Assembly (NCBI RefSeq): GCF_013179735.1
Contig: NZ_JABMEG010000003.1
Location: forward strand, 1-64,000
Length of the DNA stretch: 64,000 nucleotides
DNA from: Permianibacter fluminis
GTDB taxonomy: Bacteria; Pseudomonadota; Gammaproteobacteria; Enterobacterales; Permianibacteraceae
Direction of reading: 5' to 3'
Positions within the stretch are counted from its first letter, which is position 1; every line of letters starts with the position of its first letter. The notes below the pieces were generated by a model. It was not told where the DNA came from, searched no databases, and saw only the letters and a list, made by a program, of their open reading frames with translations. Below, in pieces: positions 35,958 through 44,872 of this stretch. The position numbers and the translations under genes were made by a program.

Positions 35958-37112
35958 CTATTCCGCAATGATGGCGCGGGAGCGGCCGCCCTGCTTGGCA
36001 GCGTAGAGCGCCTCGTCGGCGCGTTTGAAACTGTGCTCCGGCGCGCTGTCACGGCTGAAGTCGACACAGGCAATGCCGAAGCTGGCCAGCAGCGGTACCG
36101 GGCCGGCGCTGCTGCTGACCGGATGCAGCGCCAACTCGGCCAGCAATTCGTCGATTAGCAGTTTGGCATCGGTGGCCGAACTGCCCGGCAACAGCAGCAC
36201 AAATTCCTCACCGCCAATGCGCATGATGTGATCGGTCATCCGGCGAAAGCGGTGCTGCAATTGCTGGGCGAACGCTTGCAGGCAGGCATCACCAATCTGG
36301 TGGCCGTAGCGATCATTGATTTGCTTGAAGTGATCGATGTCAGCCAGTACCAGCGTCAGCGGTGTGCTGGTTCGGTGCGCCAGTTGCCAGCTTTGCTGGA
36401 AGGCGTCATTGAAATGCCGACGGTTGTACAAGCCGGTCAGTTCGTCGATCAGGCTCATCCGGTGGATCTGGGCGCGGCTGCTGAGCAGGGCGTATTCGAG
36501 CTGCAGCTGGCTGTCGTAGTCGCGGGCATAGCGCCGACTGGCGGCAATGAGATACAGCAGAAAAATCGCCAGCGTCAGCGCCACCGGCAATTGCCGGCCG
36601 ACCAGCAACATCGCGGCGATTTGCGGCAAAAACAGTAGCGACATGCTGATCAGGTTCAGCCGAAAATCCAGTGCATAAGCACCGGCACTGGCGGCACCAA
36701 AGGCAATGGTGCACAGATGGACAATCAGTACCGAGGTGGTCAGGCGGTCGCTTGGCAGCGTGACCGCCAGCGCGAACACCGACCAGGCGCAGCAACCGAT
36801 ACCGATCAGCAACCAGCGCAGGTGATACCAGTTGCGAAAGCGTGTTTCATCACTGACATCGGCCGGCGGCCGATTCAGCCAGCGAAGCAGCACCAGCAGC
36901 GCCATCAACACCGGTGCCGCCACGGACAACCAGAGTTTGCTACGCAGTTCGGCATCACTTTGGGTCACCACGATGCAACCGATGGCGTAGAACACCGGGC
37001 CGATCAGCGCGTAGCGGTAGAAGTCCTGACTCAGGCGCTGGCGGCGGTATTGGTCGGCGCTGGGCAGCGTGCTGCTTGAGTCGCGCTCAAATTGCTCGTG
37101 CGCCGTTGCCAT
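35958..37112 (-). CDS. Membrane diguanylate cyclase (GGDEF)
   Basis: A 384-residue protein that makes c-di-GMP from two GTP. The first 200 residues hold about six transmembrane helices with no recognised sensor domain. The GGDEF domain begins at SLIDELTGLYNRRHFNDAF (about 220) with active-site GGEEF at 300-304. An RxxD inhibitory site (RMTD, 291-294) lies the standard five residues upstream, so product inhibition is expected. The ATG directly abuts the stop codon of the patatin gene (TAA then ATG), so translation is coupled to it. Confidence 0.93.
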   Translation of the reverse strand: MATAHEQFERDSSSTLPSADQYRRQRLSQDFYRYALIGPVFYAIGCIVVTQSDAELRSKLWLSVAAPVLMALLVLLRWLNRPPADVSDETRFRNWYHLRWLLIGIGCCAWSVFALAVTLPSDRLTTSVLIVHLCTIAFGAASAGAYALDFRLNLISMSLLFLPQIAAMLLVGRQLPVALTLAIFLLYLIAASRRYARDYDSQLQLEYALLSSRAQIHRMSLIDELTGLYNRRHFNDAFQQSWQLAHRTSTPLTLVLADIDHFKQINDRYGHQIGDACLQAFAQQLQHRFRRMTDHIMRIGGEEFVLLLPGSSATDAKLLIDELLAELALHPVSSSAGPVPLLASFGIACVDFSRDSAPEHSFKRADEALYAAKQGGRSRAIIAE

Positions 37113-39323
37113 TTAAAACGGTGAACCCAGGAACAGATAAATGGCGTCGCTGCCAATTTCGGTGCGACCGTAGCCGATATAAAGCGGGCCGAAACTGGTG
37201 TCGATGCCGAGGTAAACGCTGGCGGCGAGTTCGGCATCGGCGGCATCGACCGAATGGCGATCGGCCCAGACATTGCCCCACTCCAGCGAGCTGCCAAGAT
37301 AGACCGGAGTGTCGAGCGTGGCGCTGATCTCGTTATCGAGTCGGTAACGGTAAATCAGATTCATGAAGCGAAGATTGGGGCCGATGCGCTCGTTCTTGGC
37401 GAGGCCGGACAGTCGCTGAAAACCGCCAATTTGAAACTGTTCCTGTAGCGGGGCGTTGTCGGTGATGAAGCTACCGGCGAGCAACTGCAGACCCAGTGTG
37501 TGCCGATCCCGCGAGCCGACCTGAATCCAGTCGAGCGTCCATTTGGTGTAGGGCTCGCTGGCGCCGAGTGCGCTGACGCCGCGCGCGTAGGTGATGGTCC
37601 CGGCACGGCCCTTGCGCGGGAAATAACGGTGATCGAGTTTGTCCAGACCAAACTCCAGATAGCCTTCCCCGATATCGAGATTGCGCAGACTCAGATTGGT
37701 CTGGCCGATGCGCTCTTGCAGATCGCCGGTGCCGCTGCGCAAACCCAATATGGCATGACCGTCGCTGCCGAATTGATGGCCGATATTGGCGCGCGCCTCC
37801 CAACCGGTGAACTGCAGTTCGGCGAGAATTTTTTCAAAGTTCTCGTCGAGAATCGGCACTTGCCGACGCTCCCATTCGGCGCTGGTGCCAACAAACCAGG
37901 CGCCGTCGAGCGAGATCGGCTGGAACCATTCGGTGAACAGTCGCGGGTTGTCGCCCATCTGCGCTTCGTTGCGCCATTCGCCGCCATAGCGGTTGGCCGG
38001 CATGAAGGTGTGGCGCATGCCGATGTTGTACTGGCTGTCGCCGCTGAAATTGTCTTCCAGCTCGACGCCAAAACGGAAGTAATGAGGGCCGACCGGGTTG
38101 TCCGGCATGTTCAGGTGCAGCGCGACGTCTTCTTCATCGCCATCCAGCCGGTAATTGATCACGCCGAACTGGCCACTGCCGTAGAGATCTTCCAGATCGC
38201 GATGCAGCGCGGCCTGATCGAAGCGTCCGCCCAGAGTTTGCGAAACCCGCGCCAGAATGGTGTCGGTATCGAGTCCGCTGCTGTTGTCCACTGTGATGGC
38301 GTTGACCACCGGTTCGGTGACCGGATTGGCATGGCGCAGCGGCGCATTGACACCGGTGCGCTCGGCGACGGCCGCCAGCGTCATCGGCATCGCTTCGGCA
38401 GCGGCGCTGCCACGGTTGATGGCGTCGCCGATCTTGCTGAAATCGCCAGCCAGAATGCCGTTCAGATCCGGTCGGATCAGGACGTCGGTATTGCGCAGCT
38501 GCTGAATGCTGGCATCGGTGTTGCGCCGGGTCAGAATGGTCGACAGCTGGTCCAGCACCTCGACCACCGAATCGAGTTCGGTGCGTTTGAGCAGCGGCGA
38601 GCTGACATCAACCGCGATCACGATATCGGCCGCGCACAATTCACGCACCACCTGGACCGGCAGATTGTCGGCAACGCCGCCGTCAACCAGCAAACGGCCA
38701 TCGTGTTCAACCGGGTCGTAAACGCCGGGAATGGCCATGCTGGCGTGAATGGCATCGGCCAGATCGCCGCTGCCAAGCGGCACCGATTCGCCGGTTTCCA
38801 GATCGGCAGCGACTGCACGAAACGGCACCGCCAGATGATCGAAATCGTGCACGGTCGCGGCCCGGCGGGTCAGCGTTTTCAATACCAGTTTGAGATTTTG
38901 ACCTTCGAGCAGACCGCGTGGCAGCCGGAATTCGCCGTTGCGAAAACCGATATCGAGATCGACCAGATAACGCCGGTCATCCTGCTTGCGCCGGAACGAC
39001 AAATCGCCGCGCTGAGGTTTGTCGCGAAAGCCGCTGCTCCAGTCGAGCTGGCGATAGATGCTGTCGATTTCATCGACGCTGTAGCCGGCGGCATACAAAC
39101 CGCCGACCACCGCGCCCATGCTGGTGCCGGCGATGCAATCAATCGGAATGCCGTGCGCTTCGAGCTGTTTCAGCACGCCGACGTGGGCGGCGCCGCGAGC
39201 ACCGCCACCGGACAGTGCCAGCCCGACTTTCGGCCGCTCGGCTGCCGAGACTGGCGCCGTCGTGAGGGCAGCAACGCTGGCAGCAAGGACAGCAGAACAG
39301 GCGAGCAGGCGGGCAGCGATCAC
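37113..39323 (-). CDS. Patatin-like phospholipase with POTRA and outer-membrane barrel (PlpD-type, type Vd secretion)
   Basis: A 736-residue protein that appears to carry its own secretion pore. Order: signal peptide (about 1-28); patatin domain with oxyanion loop SGGGARG at 38-44, nucleophile GTSMG (Ser 68) and DGG (Asp 214); a POTRA-like region (about 340-400); and a 16-stranded-barrel-type C-terminal domain ending in the terminal Phe motif YLFLGSPF. This matches P. aeruginosa PlpD. The start is GTG at 39323. It forms a two-gene unit with the diguanylate cyclase. Confidence 0.9.
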   Translation of the reverse strand: MIAARLLACSAVLAASVAALTTAPVSAAERPKVGLALSGGGARGAAHVGVLKQLEAHGIPIDCIAGTSMGAVVGGLYAAGYSVDEIDSIYRQLDWSSGFRDKPQRGDLSFRRKQDDRRYLVDLDIGFRNGEFRLPRGLLEGQNLKLVLKTLTRRAATVHDFDHLAVPFRAVAADLETGESVPLGSGDLADAIHASMAIPGVYDPVEHDGRLLVDGGVADNLPVQVVRELCAADIVIAVDVSSPLLKRTELDSVVEVLDQLSTILTRRNTDASIQQLRNTDVLIRPDLNGILAGDFSKIGDAINRGSAAAEAMPMTLAAVAERTGVNAPLRHANPVTEPVVNAITVDNSSGLDTDTILARVSQTLGGRFDQAALHRDLEDLYGSGQFGVINYRLDGDEEDVALHLNMPDNPVGPHYFRFGVELEDNFSGDSQYNIGMRHTFMPANRYGGEWRNEAQMGDNPRLFTEWFQPISLDGAWFVGTSAEWERRQVPILDENFEKILAELQFTGWEARANIGHQFGSDGHAILGLRSGTGDLQERIGQTNLSLRNLDIGEGYLEFGLDKLDHRYFPRKGRAGTITYARGVSALGASEPYTKWTLDWIQVGSRDRHTLGLQLLAGSFITDNAPLQEQFQIGGFQRLSGLAKNERIGPNLRFMNLIYRYRLDNEISATLDTPVYLGSSLEWGNVWADRHSVDAADAELAASVYLGIDTSFGPLYIGYGRTEIGSDAIYLFLGSPF

Positions 39324-39429
39324 GTATCAAACCGGTCCGGCGAAAGAGGGCGACGATTGTATCAGTGCCGGCGCGGCTGGCGAGCCCGGCCGGACCCGCC
39401 GGCGGCGCGCGCTGGCACCGGCGCGAAAA

Positions 39430-39463
39430 ACAAAAAACCCAGCGCGTAGGCTGGGTTTTTTGT
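39430..39463 (-). terminator. Terminator after the tRNA-Leu gene
   Basis: Stem AAAAAACCCAGC / GCTGGGTTTTTT with a GCGTAG loop and flanking A/T runs. It lies 25 bases after the tRNA 3' end on the minus strand. Confidence 0.85.
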
Positions 39464-39487
39464 TGTTGGCAGCGTCCTGCCGAATAG

Positions 39488-39572
39488 TGGTGCCCAGGAG
39501 AGGACTCGAACCTCCACGGGTTTCCCCGCCAATACCTGAAACTGGTGCGTCTACCAATTCCGCCACCTGGGC
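39488..39572 (-). tRNA. tRNA-Leu(CAG)
   Basis: An 85-base class II tRNA on the minus strand. The acceptor stem GCCCAGG pairs with CCTGGGC, the D arm is GTGGCGGAATTGGTAGACGC, and the anticodon loop TTCAGGT carries CAG (39536-39538). A long variable arm (GCGGGGAAACCCGT region), T arm GGTTCGAGTCC and an encoded 3' CCA complete it. It reads CUG leucine codons. Confidence 0.96.
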
Positions 39573-39585
39573 ACAGAGGCGGCGC

Positions 39586-39614
39586 ACTATACCGATGGCC
39601 CAAAACCTTGTCAA
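39586..39614 (-). promoter_or_regulatory. Sigma-70 promoter of tRNA-Leu
   Basis: On the minus strand a perfect -35 TTGACA (39609-39614), a 17-base spacer and a -10 TATAGT (39586-39591) are followed by a GC-rich discriminator (GCGCCGCC). This discriminator is typical of stable-RNA promoters under stringent control. Confidence 0.85.
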
Positions 39615-39754
39615 ATGTCGAATCGACCCTTGAAAAGCGGGCATTGCTCGACTGGCCAGCGCATAAGCGGCGACGGCCGCGGCAACACGCTTTACACTTG
39701 TCGGTAGCCATCAGGCTGATGGCAATGTTTTCAACAACAACAAACAAGGACTCT

Positions 39755-42403
39755 ATGGCCCGCAAGCCACCCGCCGACCCGCATTTCGACCGCGAACAGG
39801 CCAAGTACGACAATCCCATCCCGAGCCGGGAATTCATTCTGTCTTTTCTGACCGAGAAAGGCGCGCCGCTGCCTTTCCCGGCCATCCTCAACGGCCTCGG
39901 CCTGTACAGCGAAGACCACGAGGTGGCGCTGGAGCGCCGGCTCAAGGCCATGGCCCGTGACGGCCAGCTGGTCCAGAACCGGCGCGGGCTCTGGTGCCTG
40001 CCGGGCAAGATGGACGTCAAACCCGGCCGCATCGAAGGCCATCGCGACGGCTTCGGTTTTGTCATCCTCGATGAGGGCGGTGACGACTGGGTGCTGAACG
40101 AGCGCGAAATGCGCAAGGCCATGCACGGCGATCGGGTGCTGGTCGCGGCGCAGGGCCGGGATCGGCGTGGTCGGATCGAGGCGCTGATTGTCGAAGTGCT
40201 CGGCGCGACGCCACGCCATGTGGTCGGCCGTTTTCATCGCCAGCGTGGACTGGCGTTTGTTCAGGCCAGCGATACCCGGATTAGTCAGGATTTGATCGTG
40301 CCGCCCGGTGACGAGGGCGGCGCCAATGACGGCCAGATGGTGGTAGTCGAGCTGGCACCGCGGGTGTCGGCGCTGTCGCAGCCGCTGGCGAAAGTCGTGG
40401 AAGTGCTCGGTGACCATTTGGCGCCCGGCATGGAAATCGAAGTTGCGATTCGCCAGTTCGATTTGCCGCACCAGTTTCCGCCCGCTGTCGAGAAAGAAAT
40501 CGCTGCGCTGGCGCCGGTGGTGCAGGACGCTGACAAGAAAGACCGGGTCGATCTGCGCACGCTGCCGCTGGTCACCATCGACGGTGAAGACGCCAAGGAT
40601 TTTGACGACGCTGTTTATTGTGAACGCAAAAAAGCTGGCGGCTGGCGCCTGTGGGTGGCCATTGCCGATGTCAGCCATTACGTACGCCGTGGCAGCGCGC
40701 TCGATGTCGAAGCCCTGAATCGCGGCAACTCGGTTTACTTCCCCGGTTTTGTCATTCCGATGTTGCCGGAGTTGTTGTCGAACGGCTTGTGCTCGCTGAA
40801 ACCCGATGTCGATCGACTCTGTCTGGTGTGTGAAATGACCGTTTCCGATGCCGGCAGCTTGTCCAGCTACCGGTTCTATCCGGCGGTGATGCGCTCGCAG
40901 CAGCGGTTTACCTACACCCGGGTCTGGGCGCTGCTCAATGGCGAGCCCGTGCAGTCGGAAAAAGAACGCGAACTGCTGCCGGCGCTGCAGGAGTTGCAGG
41001 CGCTGTATCAGGCACTGGCTGATTCCCGTCGCCAGCGCGGTGCTATTGAGCTTGATACCCGCGAAACCAAAGTGCTGTTCAATGCCGAGCGCAAAATCGA
41101 TCGCATCGTGCCGGTGGTCCGCAACGACGCCCATCGGTTGATCGAAGAGTGCATGATTCTGGCCAACGTCGCTGCCGCGCGCTTCTTGAACAAACATGAA
41201 ATGCCGGCGCTGTATCGGGTGCACCAGGGCCCGAATCTGCGCAAGCTGGAGGCACTGCGCGAGCAGCTCGGCATGCTGGGCCTTGCTTTGGGTGGCGGTG
41301 CCGAGCCAACCCCGAAAGATTACGCGATGCTGATGAGCAAAATCGCTGCGAGGCCGGATGCCGACACCATTCAGGTGCTGCTGCTGCGGTCACTGACCCA
41401 GGCGGTGTACCAACCGGAAATGGAACCGCATTTCGGTTTGGCGCTGACCGCGTATGCGCATTTCACGTCGCCCATCCGGCGCTACCCGGATCTGGTGGTG
41501 CACCGTGGCATCAAGGCCATTCTTGCCAGCGAGGCGCTCGCCACCAAAACCGCCATGGCCGGCAATGAAGGCGCGGTGCGCTACGACACGGCCGAGCTCG
41601 AAGCGGTCGGCAGCAGCAATTCCATGACCGAACGACGTGCCGATGAAGCCACCCGCGATGTCACTTCCTGGCTCAAGTGCGAATACATGCGCGACAAGCT
41701 CGGCGAGACTTTTGCCGGTCGGGTGACGGCCGTTGTTGGCTTTGGTTTGTTTGTCGAACTGGATGAAGTGTTTGTCGAAGGTCTGGTGCACATCAGCAGT
41801 TTACGCAACGACTATTACCACTTCGATGCCGCAAGACAGACGCTGACCGGCGAGCGCAGCCATGAACAGTTCAGCCTCGGCGATCGCATTCAGGTGCGCG
41901 TGGCCGAGGTCGATTTGGATCAGCGCAAAATCGACTTCCAGTTTATCGAGCGGGTGCGGGTCGGCGCCAACACGGCAGCCACTGCGCGCAGTCGAACCGA
42001 TGAACCCACCGATGCCGAAATGAAAGCGCAGCGCATGGCCGCCATTCGCAAGGCGCTGGCGCGCGACGGTGCCGGCACGCTGCCCGACAAAGTGCTGCGG
42101 GAAGGTGGCGGTCGCGGCAACCGCGAGCGCAGCGATTCGCGCGGTCAACGGCAGGGCGCCGACGCCGGTGCGAGCAAGAAAGCCGGCAGTTCAGCAGGTC
42201 GGAAAGAGACGAGCGGCAAGCCGGCCCGTGCCGGCGGTAAAGCCAGCAACGGCAAAGCCAGCACTGGCAAGTCTGGAGCCAGCAAATCCGGCGCCAGCAA
42301 ATCAAGCGCCGGCAAATCCGGCAGCAGCAAAACAGGCGCAGCGGGCAAAAGCGGTGCCGGGTCTTCGGCTGTGGGCAAAGCAAAAAAACGTGGCCGCCGC
42401 TGA
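39755..42403 (+). CDS. rnr: Ribonuclease R
   Basis: An 882-residue processive 3'-5' exoribonuclease able to degrade structured RNA. Order: N-terminal helix-turn-helix, two cold-shock domains, the RNB catalytic domain with TIDGEDAKDFDDAVYCE and HFTSPIRRYPDLVVHR, an S1 domain (AGRVTAVVGFGLFVELDEVF), and a long basic tail. The last 75 residues are a low-complexity array of K-S-G-A units such as GKSGASKSGASKSSAGKSG. The ATG at 39755 (MARKPPADPHF) is preceded by AAGGA. rlmB follows, as in E. coli. Confidence 0.96.
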   Translation: MARKPPADPHFDREQAKYDNPIPSREFILSFLTEKGAPLPFPAILNGLGLYSEDHEVALERRLKAMARDGQLVQNRRGLWCLPGKMDVKPGRIEGHRDGFGFVILDEGGDDWVLNEREMRKAMHGDRVLVAAQGRDRRGRIEALIVEVLGATPRHVVGRFHRQRGLAFVQASDTRISQDLIVPPGDEGGANDGQMVVVELAPRVSALSQPLAKVVEVLGDHLAPGMEIEVAIRQFDLPHQFPPAVEKEIAALAPVVQDADKKDRVDLRTLPLVTIDGEDAKDFDDAVYCERKKAGGWRLWVAIADVSHYVRRGSALDVEALNRGNSVYFPGFVIPMLPELLSNGLCSLKPDVDRLCLVCEMTVSDAGSLSSYRFYPAVMRSQQRFTYTRVWALLNGEPVQSEKERELLPALQELQALYQALADSRRQRGAIELDTRETKVLFNAERKIDRIVPVVRNDAHRLIEECMILANVAAARFLNKHEMPALYRVHQGPNLRKLEALREQLGMLGLALGGGAEPTPKDYAMLMSKIAARPDADTIQVLLLRSLTQAVYQPEMEPHFGLALTAYAHFTSPIRRYPDLVVHRGIKAILASEALATKTAMAGNEGAVRYDTAELEAVGSSNSMTERRADEATRDVTSWLKCEYMRDKLGETFAGRVTAVVGFGLFVELDEVFVEGLVHISSLRNDYYHFDAARQTLTGERSHEQFSLGDRIQVRVAEVDLDQRKIDFQFIERVRVGANTAATARSRTDEPTDAEMKAQRMAAIRKALARDGAGTLPDKVLREGGGRGNRERSDSRGQRQGADAGASKKAGSSAGRKETSGKPARAGGKASNGKASTGKSGASKSGASKSSAGKSGSSKTGAAGKSGAGSSAVGKAKKRGRR

Positions 42404-42461
42404 GCGCGCCTTGTTCAGTTGAATTGTGACGGTGCCGGCTTGGCACGGTGGAGAAGTCATC

Positions 42462-43199
42462 TTGGATCGGATTTTTGGCGTACACGCCGTCAACTCGCTG
42501 CTCGATTCAGCGCCCGAGCGCATCGTTCGGTTGTATGTGCTGGATGGCCGCGATGATCAAAAATTGCTGGCGCTGCTGCGCAAAGCCGAGACGCTGGATA
42601 TCGCGGTGGCCCGTCGCGATCGCAAGGCGCTCGACAACCTGACCGAGGGCGCGGTGCATCAAGGCGTCGTGGCGGAATGCAAGGCGGCACCGCAGCTGCG
42701 CGAAGATGATCTGGAAAGTTTGCTGGAAAGGATTCCCTCACCGCTGTTGCTGGTGCTCGACGGCATCACTGATCCGCACAATCTCGGCGCCTGTCTGCGT
42801 ACCGCCGATGCCGCCGGGGTACACGCGGTGATCGCGCCGAAAGATCGGTCGGCGGCGCTCAACCCCACGGTGCGCAAAGTTGCTTGCGGTGCGGCGGAAC
42901 GGATTCCGTTCATCAGCGTGACCAATCTGGCGCGCACTTTGCGCATGCTGAAAGATCGTAACGTCTGGGTGGTTGGTACGGCCGGTGAAGCGACCGCTTC
43001 GATTTATCAAAGCAAATTGACCGGGCCATTGGCATTGGTCATGGGCGCCGAAGGCGAAGGCATGCGCCGGCTGACCCGCGAGCATTGCGATCAGTTGGTC
43101 AACATCCCAATGTTCGGCAGTGTCAGCAGTCTCAACGTTTCGGTCGCCACCGGCGTCTGCCTGTTCGAGGCCGTGCGGCAGCGGAGTGTCGGTGCATGA
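42462..43199 (+). CDS. rlmB: 23S rRNA (guanosine-2251-2'-O)-methyltransferase RlmB
   Basis: A SPOUT-family enzyme that methylates G2251 in the peptidyl-transferase P loop. The N-terminal substrate domain starts [20 protein letters not shown]. The knotted catalytic domain has [38 protein letters not shown] and [20 protein letters not shown], then [11 protein letters not shown]. The TTG at 42462 (GGAG 8 bases upstream) gives 245 residues, matching E. coli (243). A GTG at 42426 is in frame but would add unrelated residues. Its TGA overlaps the next ATG. Confidence 0.95.
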   Translation: MDRIFGVHAVNSLLDSAPERIVRLYVLDGRDDQKLLALLRKAETLDIAVARRDRKALDNLTEGAVHQGVVAECKAAPQLREDDLESLLERIPSPLLLVLDGITDPHNLGACLRTADAAGVHAVIAPKDRSAALNPTVRKVACGAAERIPFISVTNLARTLRMLKDRNVWVVGTAGEATASIYQSKLTGPLALVMGAEGEGMRRLTREHCDQLVNIPMFGSVSSLNVSVATGVCLFEAVRQRSVGA

Positions 43200-44314
43200 A
43201 TCATCGGCTCTGGCATCGGCTGCTCGGAGTCGGATTGCTGCTCGTGATGATCGCCTCCGGTTGGGGCGTACAGCAGTTGCATCAGTACTGGCAGCAGCAG
43301 GCCCTGCTGCAGAGCAGTCAGCAAAACGAGCAGCTGGCGCTGCACATGGAAACGCTGCTCGATGGCCTGCAGAATCATGTCAAACGGATGCAGCACAGTG
43401 CGCATCTGGCGCTGCATTCCGGCGATGACAGCCCGGCCCTGCTGAAATTCTTGCAACCCGCCTTGCCGGCCGGTGCAGGCGGTTATTCGCTTGATGTGTT
43501 ACAGCAAACCACGCCAACTGCGCAGCTTGGCAATGTTTACGCAGCGGTCGCGCCAACGACACCAGCCATGCAGGCGGAACTGCGCATCATCTGGGCTCTG
43601 TTTCCGCTGGCGGCGGCGACCCATCTGACCGACAGTTCCTTGCAGTGGAGTTATTACAACTCGCTGCAATCCCCTTTGGTCGGCATGTTTCCGTATCGCA
43701 GTACCGAACGCTTGCTGCGTGACAACGACATCGCGACTTTGCCCGCCATGTTCGAGCAGTTCATGAGTCCTGAGGTGCAGCAGCGCATCGCCGCCGACAT
43801 TGCCGATCAGCAGACGCCGGTCTGGCGGGCTCCGCACATCGACAAAGCCGGTGCCGGCTGGGTAGTGCCATTGGTGGCGCCGGTGCGCAATGAAGGCAAA
43901 GTGATTGGCGCCGTGTCGGCCGATGTTCGCTTGCCGTTTTTATCAGGTCACCTGGCTCGCCTGACCACGGCGCCGGAACGCACGTTGTTGATCGATGACG
44001 AACAACGGGTGCTCGCCGACAGTCGCTTGTCGCTGGAAACCAGCAATCGGTTGGCGCGACTGGGTGAGCGGTTACCGGCATCGCTGGCCGCGCTGACGCC
44101 GCAGCTGACCCGGGCCCATCCGGGCTGGACCAGTGCCGGCGATTACCATTTGATGCTGCGGCCGCTGGCGCATAGCCAATGGACATTGGTGCGCGTGATT
44201 CCGAGTGATGAATTGTTGTTTGATGTTCGGCTACGGGCGTTGGCAGTGGCGTTGCCGCTGCTGGTCATTGCACTGATCGCGGCAGTGGCCTGGTGGCGTC
44301 GCCGGTTCGAATGA
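43196..44314 (+). CDS. Membrane-bound extracytoplasmic sensor-like protein without an output domain
   Basis: A 372-residue protein with an N-terminal transmembrane helix (about 8-27), a periplasmic region of about 315 residues, and a second helix (about 345-366) followed only by WWRRRFE. The periplasmic part resembles double-Cache sensors in layout: a long N-terminal helix, [20 protein letters not shown], then a second repeat with [16 protein letters not shown] and [16 protein letters not shown]. Cache domains normally feed a kinase, cyclase or chemoreceptor; none is attached. Its ATG overlaps the rlmB stop (ATGA), so it is co-translated. The Cache assignment is moderate. Confidence 0.6.
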   Translation: MNHRLWHRLLGVGLLLVMIASGWGVQQLHQYWQQQALLQSSQQNEQLALHMETLLDGLQNHVKRMQHSAHLALHSGDDSPALLKFLQPALPAGAGGYSLDVLQQTTPTAQLGNVYAAVAPTTPAMQAELRIIWALFPLAAATHLTDSSLQWSYYNSLQSPLVGMFPYRSTERLLRDNDIATLPAMFEQFMSPEVQQRIAADIADQQTPVWRAPHIDKAGAGWVVPLVAPVRNEGKVIGAVSADVRLPFLSGHLARLTTAPERTLLIDDEQRVLADSRLSLETSNRLARLGERLPASLAALTPQLTRAHPGWTSAGDYHLMLRPLAHSQWTLVRVIPSDELLFDVRLRALAVALPLLVIALIAAVAWWRRRFE

Positions 44315-44350
44315 AAAACGCATGAGCTACGGCTACAGGACGATGTTTGC

Positions 44351-44872
44351 ATGAAGACGGTGGTGCCGGCGCGCGAAGCGCGCTCGCCGTACATTACGCG
44401 GGAAGGCGCCGAACGGCTGCGCGAAGAACTGCTGACACTGCTGCGCGACAAGCGCCCGGAAGTCACCGCCGCTGTTGCCGCGGCGGCAGCGCTCGGTGAC
44501 CGCTCAGAAAATGCCGAATACATTTATGGCAAGAAGCAACTGCGGGAAATTGATCGCCGCATCCGGTTTCTGGAAAAGCGCCTGCAGGAAGTCAAGGTCA
44601 TTGATCAGTTGCCAGCAGATCGACAACGGGTGTTCTTTGCTGCTTGGGTCACGCTGGAAGACGACCACGGTGAGCAGCATTGTTACCGGCTGGTCGGCCC
44701 GGATGAAATCGACGCCGACCGACGTTACATCAGCATCGATTCACCGCTGGCGCGTGCGTTGGTAAAGAAAGCGCTGGATGATGAGCTGAGCGTTCGCACG
44801 CCGGCCGGCGAAACGCATTATGTGATTGTCGCGATCGCCTATGGCGCATCGCCGGAGTCGAGTTCAACATGA
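44351..44872 (+). CDS. greB: Transcription elongation factor GreB
   Basis: A 173-residue factor that rescues backtracked RNA polymerase by stimulating transcript cleavage. The N-terminal coiled-coil hairpin carries the acidic tip DRSENAEYIYGKKQLREID; the C-terminal FKBP-like domain includes WVTLEDDHGEQHCYRLVGPDEID and ISIDSPLARALVKKALDDE. The GreB subtype is indicated by YIYGKKQLREIDRRIRFL. The trkH start overlaps its stop codon (ATGA), so the two are translationally coupled. Confidence 0.95.
   Translation: MKTVVPAREARSPYITREGAERLREELLTLLRDKRPEVTAAVAAAAALGDRSENAEYIYGKKQLREIDRRIRFLEKRLQEVKVIDQLPADRQRVFFAAWVTLEDDHGEQHCYRLVGPDEIDADRRYISIDSPLARALVKKALDDELSVRTPAGETHYVIVAIAYGASPESSST

Noticed and set aside
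37500-39449. Plus-strand open frame of 649 codons opposite the patatin gene
   Set aside because: Antisense to a clear PlpD-type protein; no motifs.
40679-40684. TACGTA in rnr
   Set aside because: Inside a conserved coding region with no paired core.
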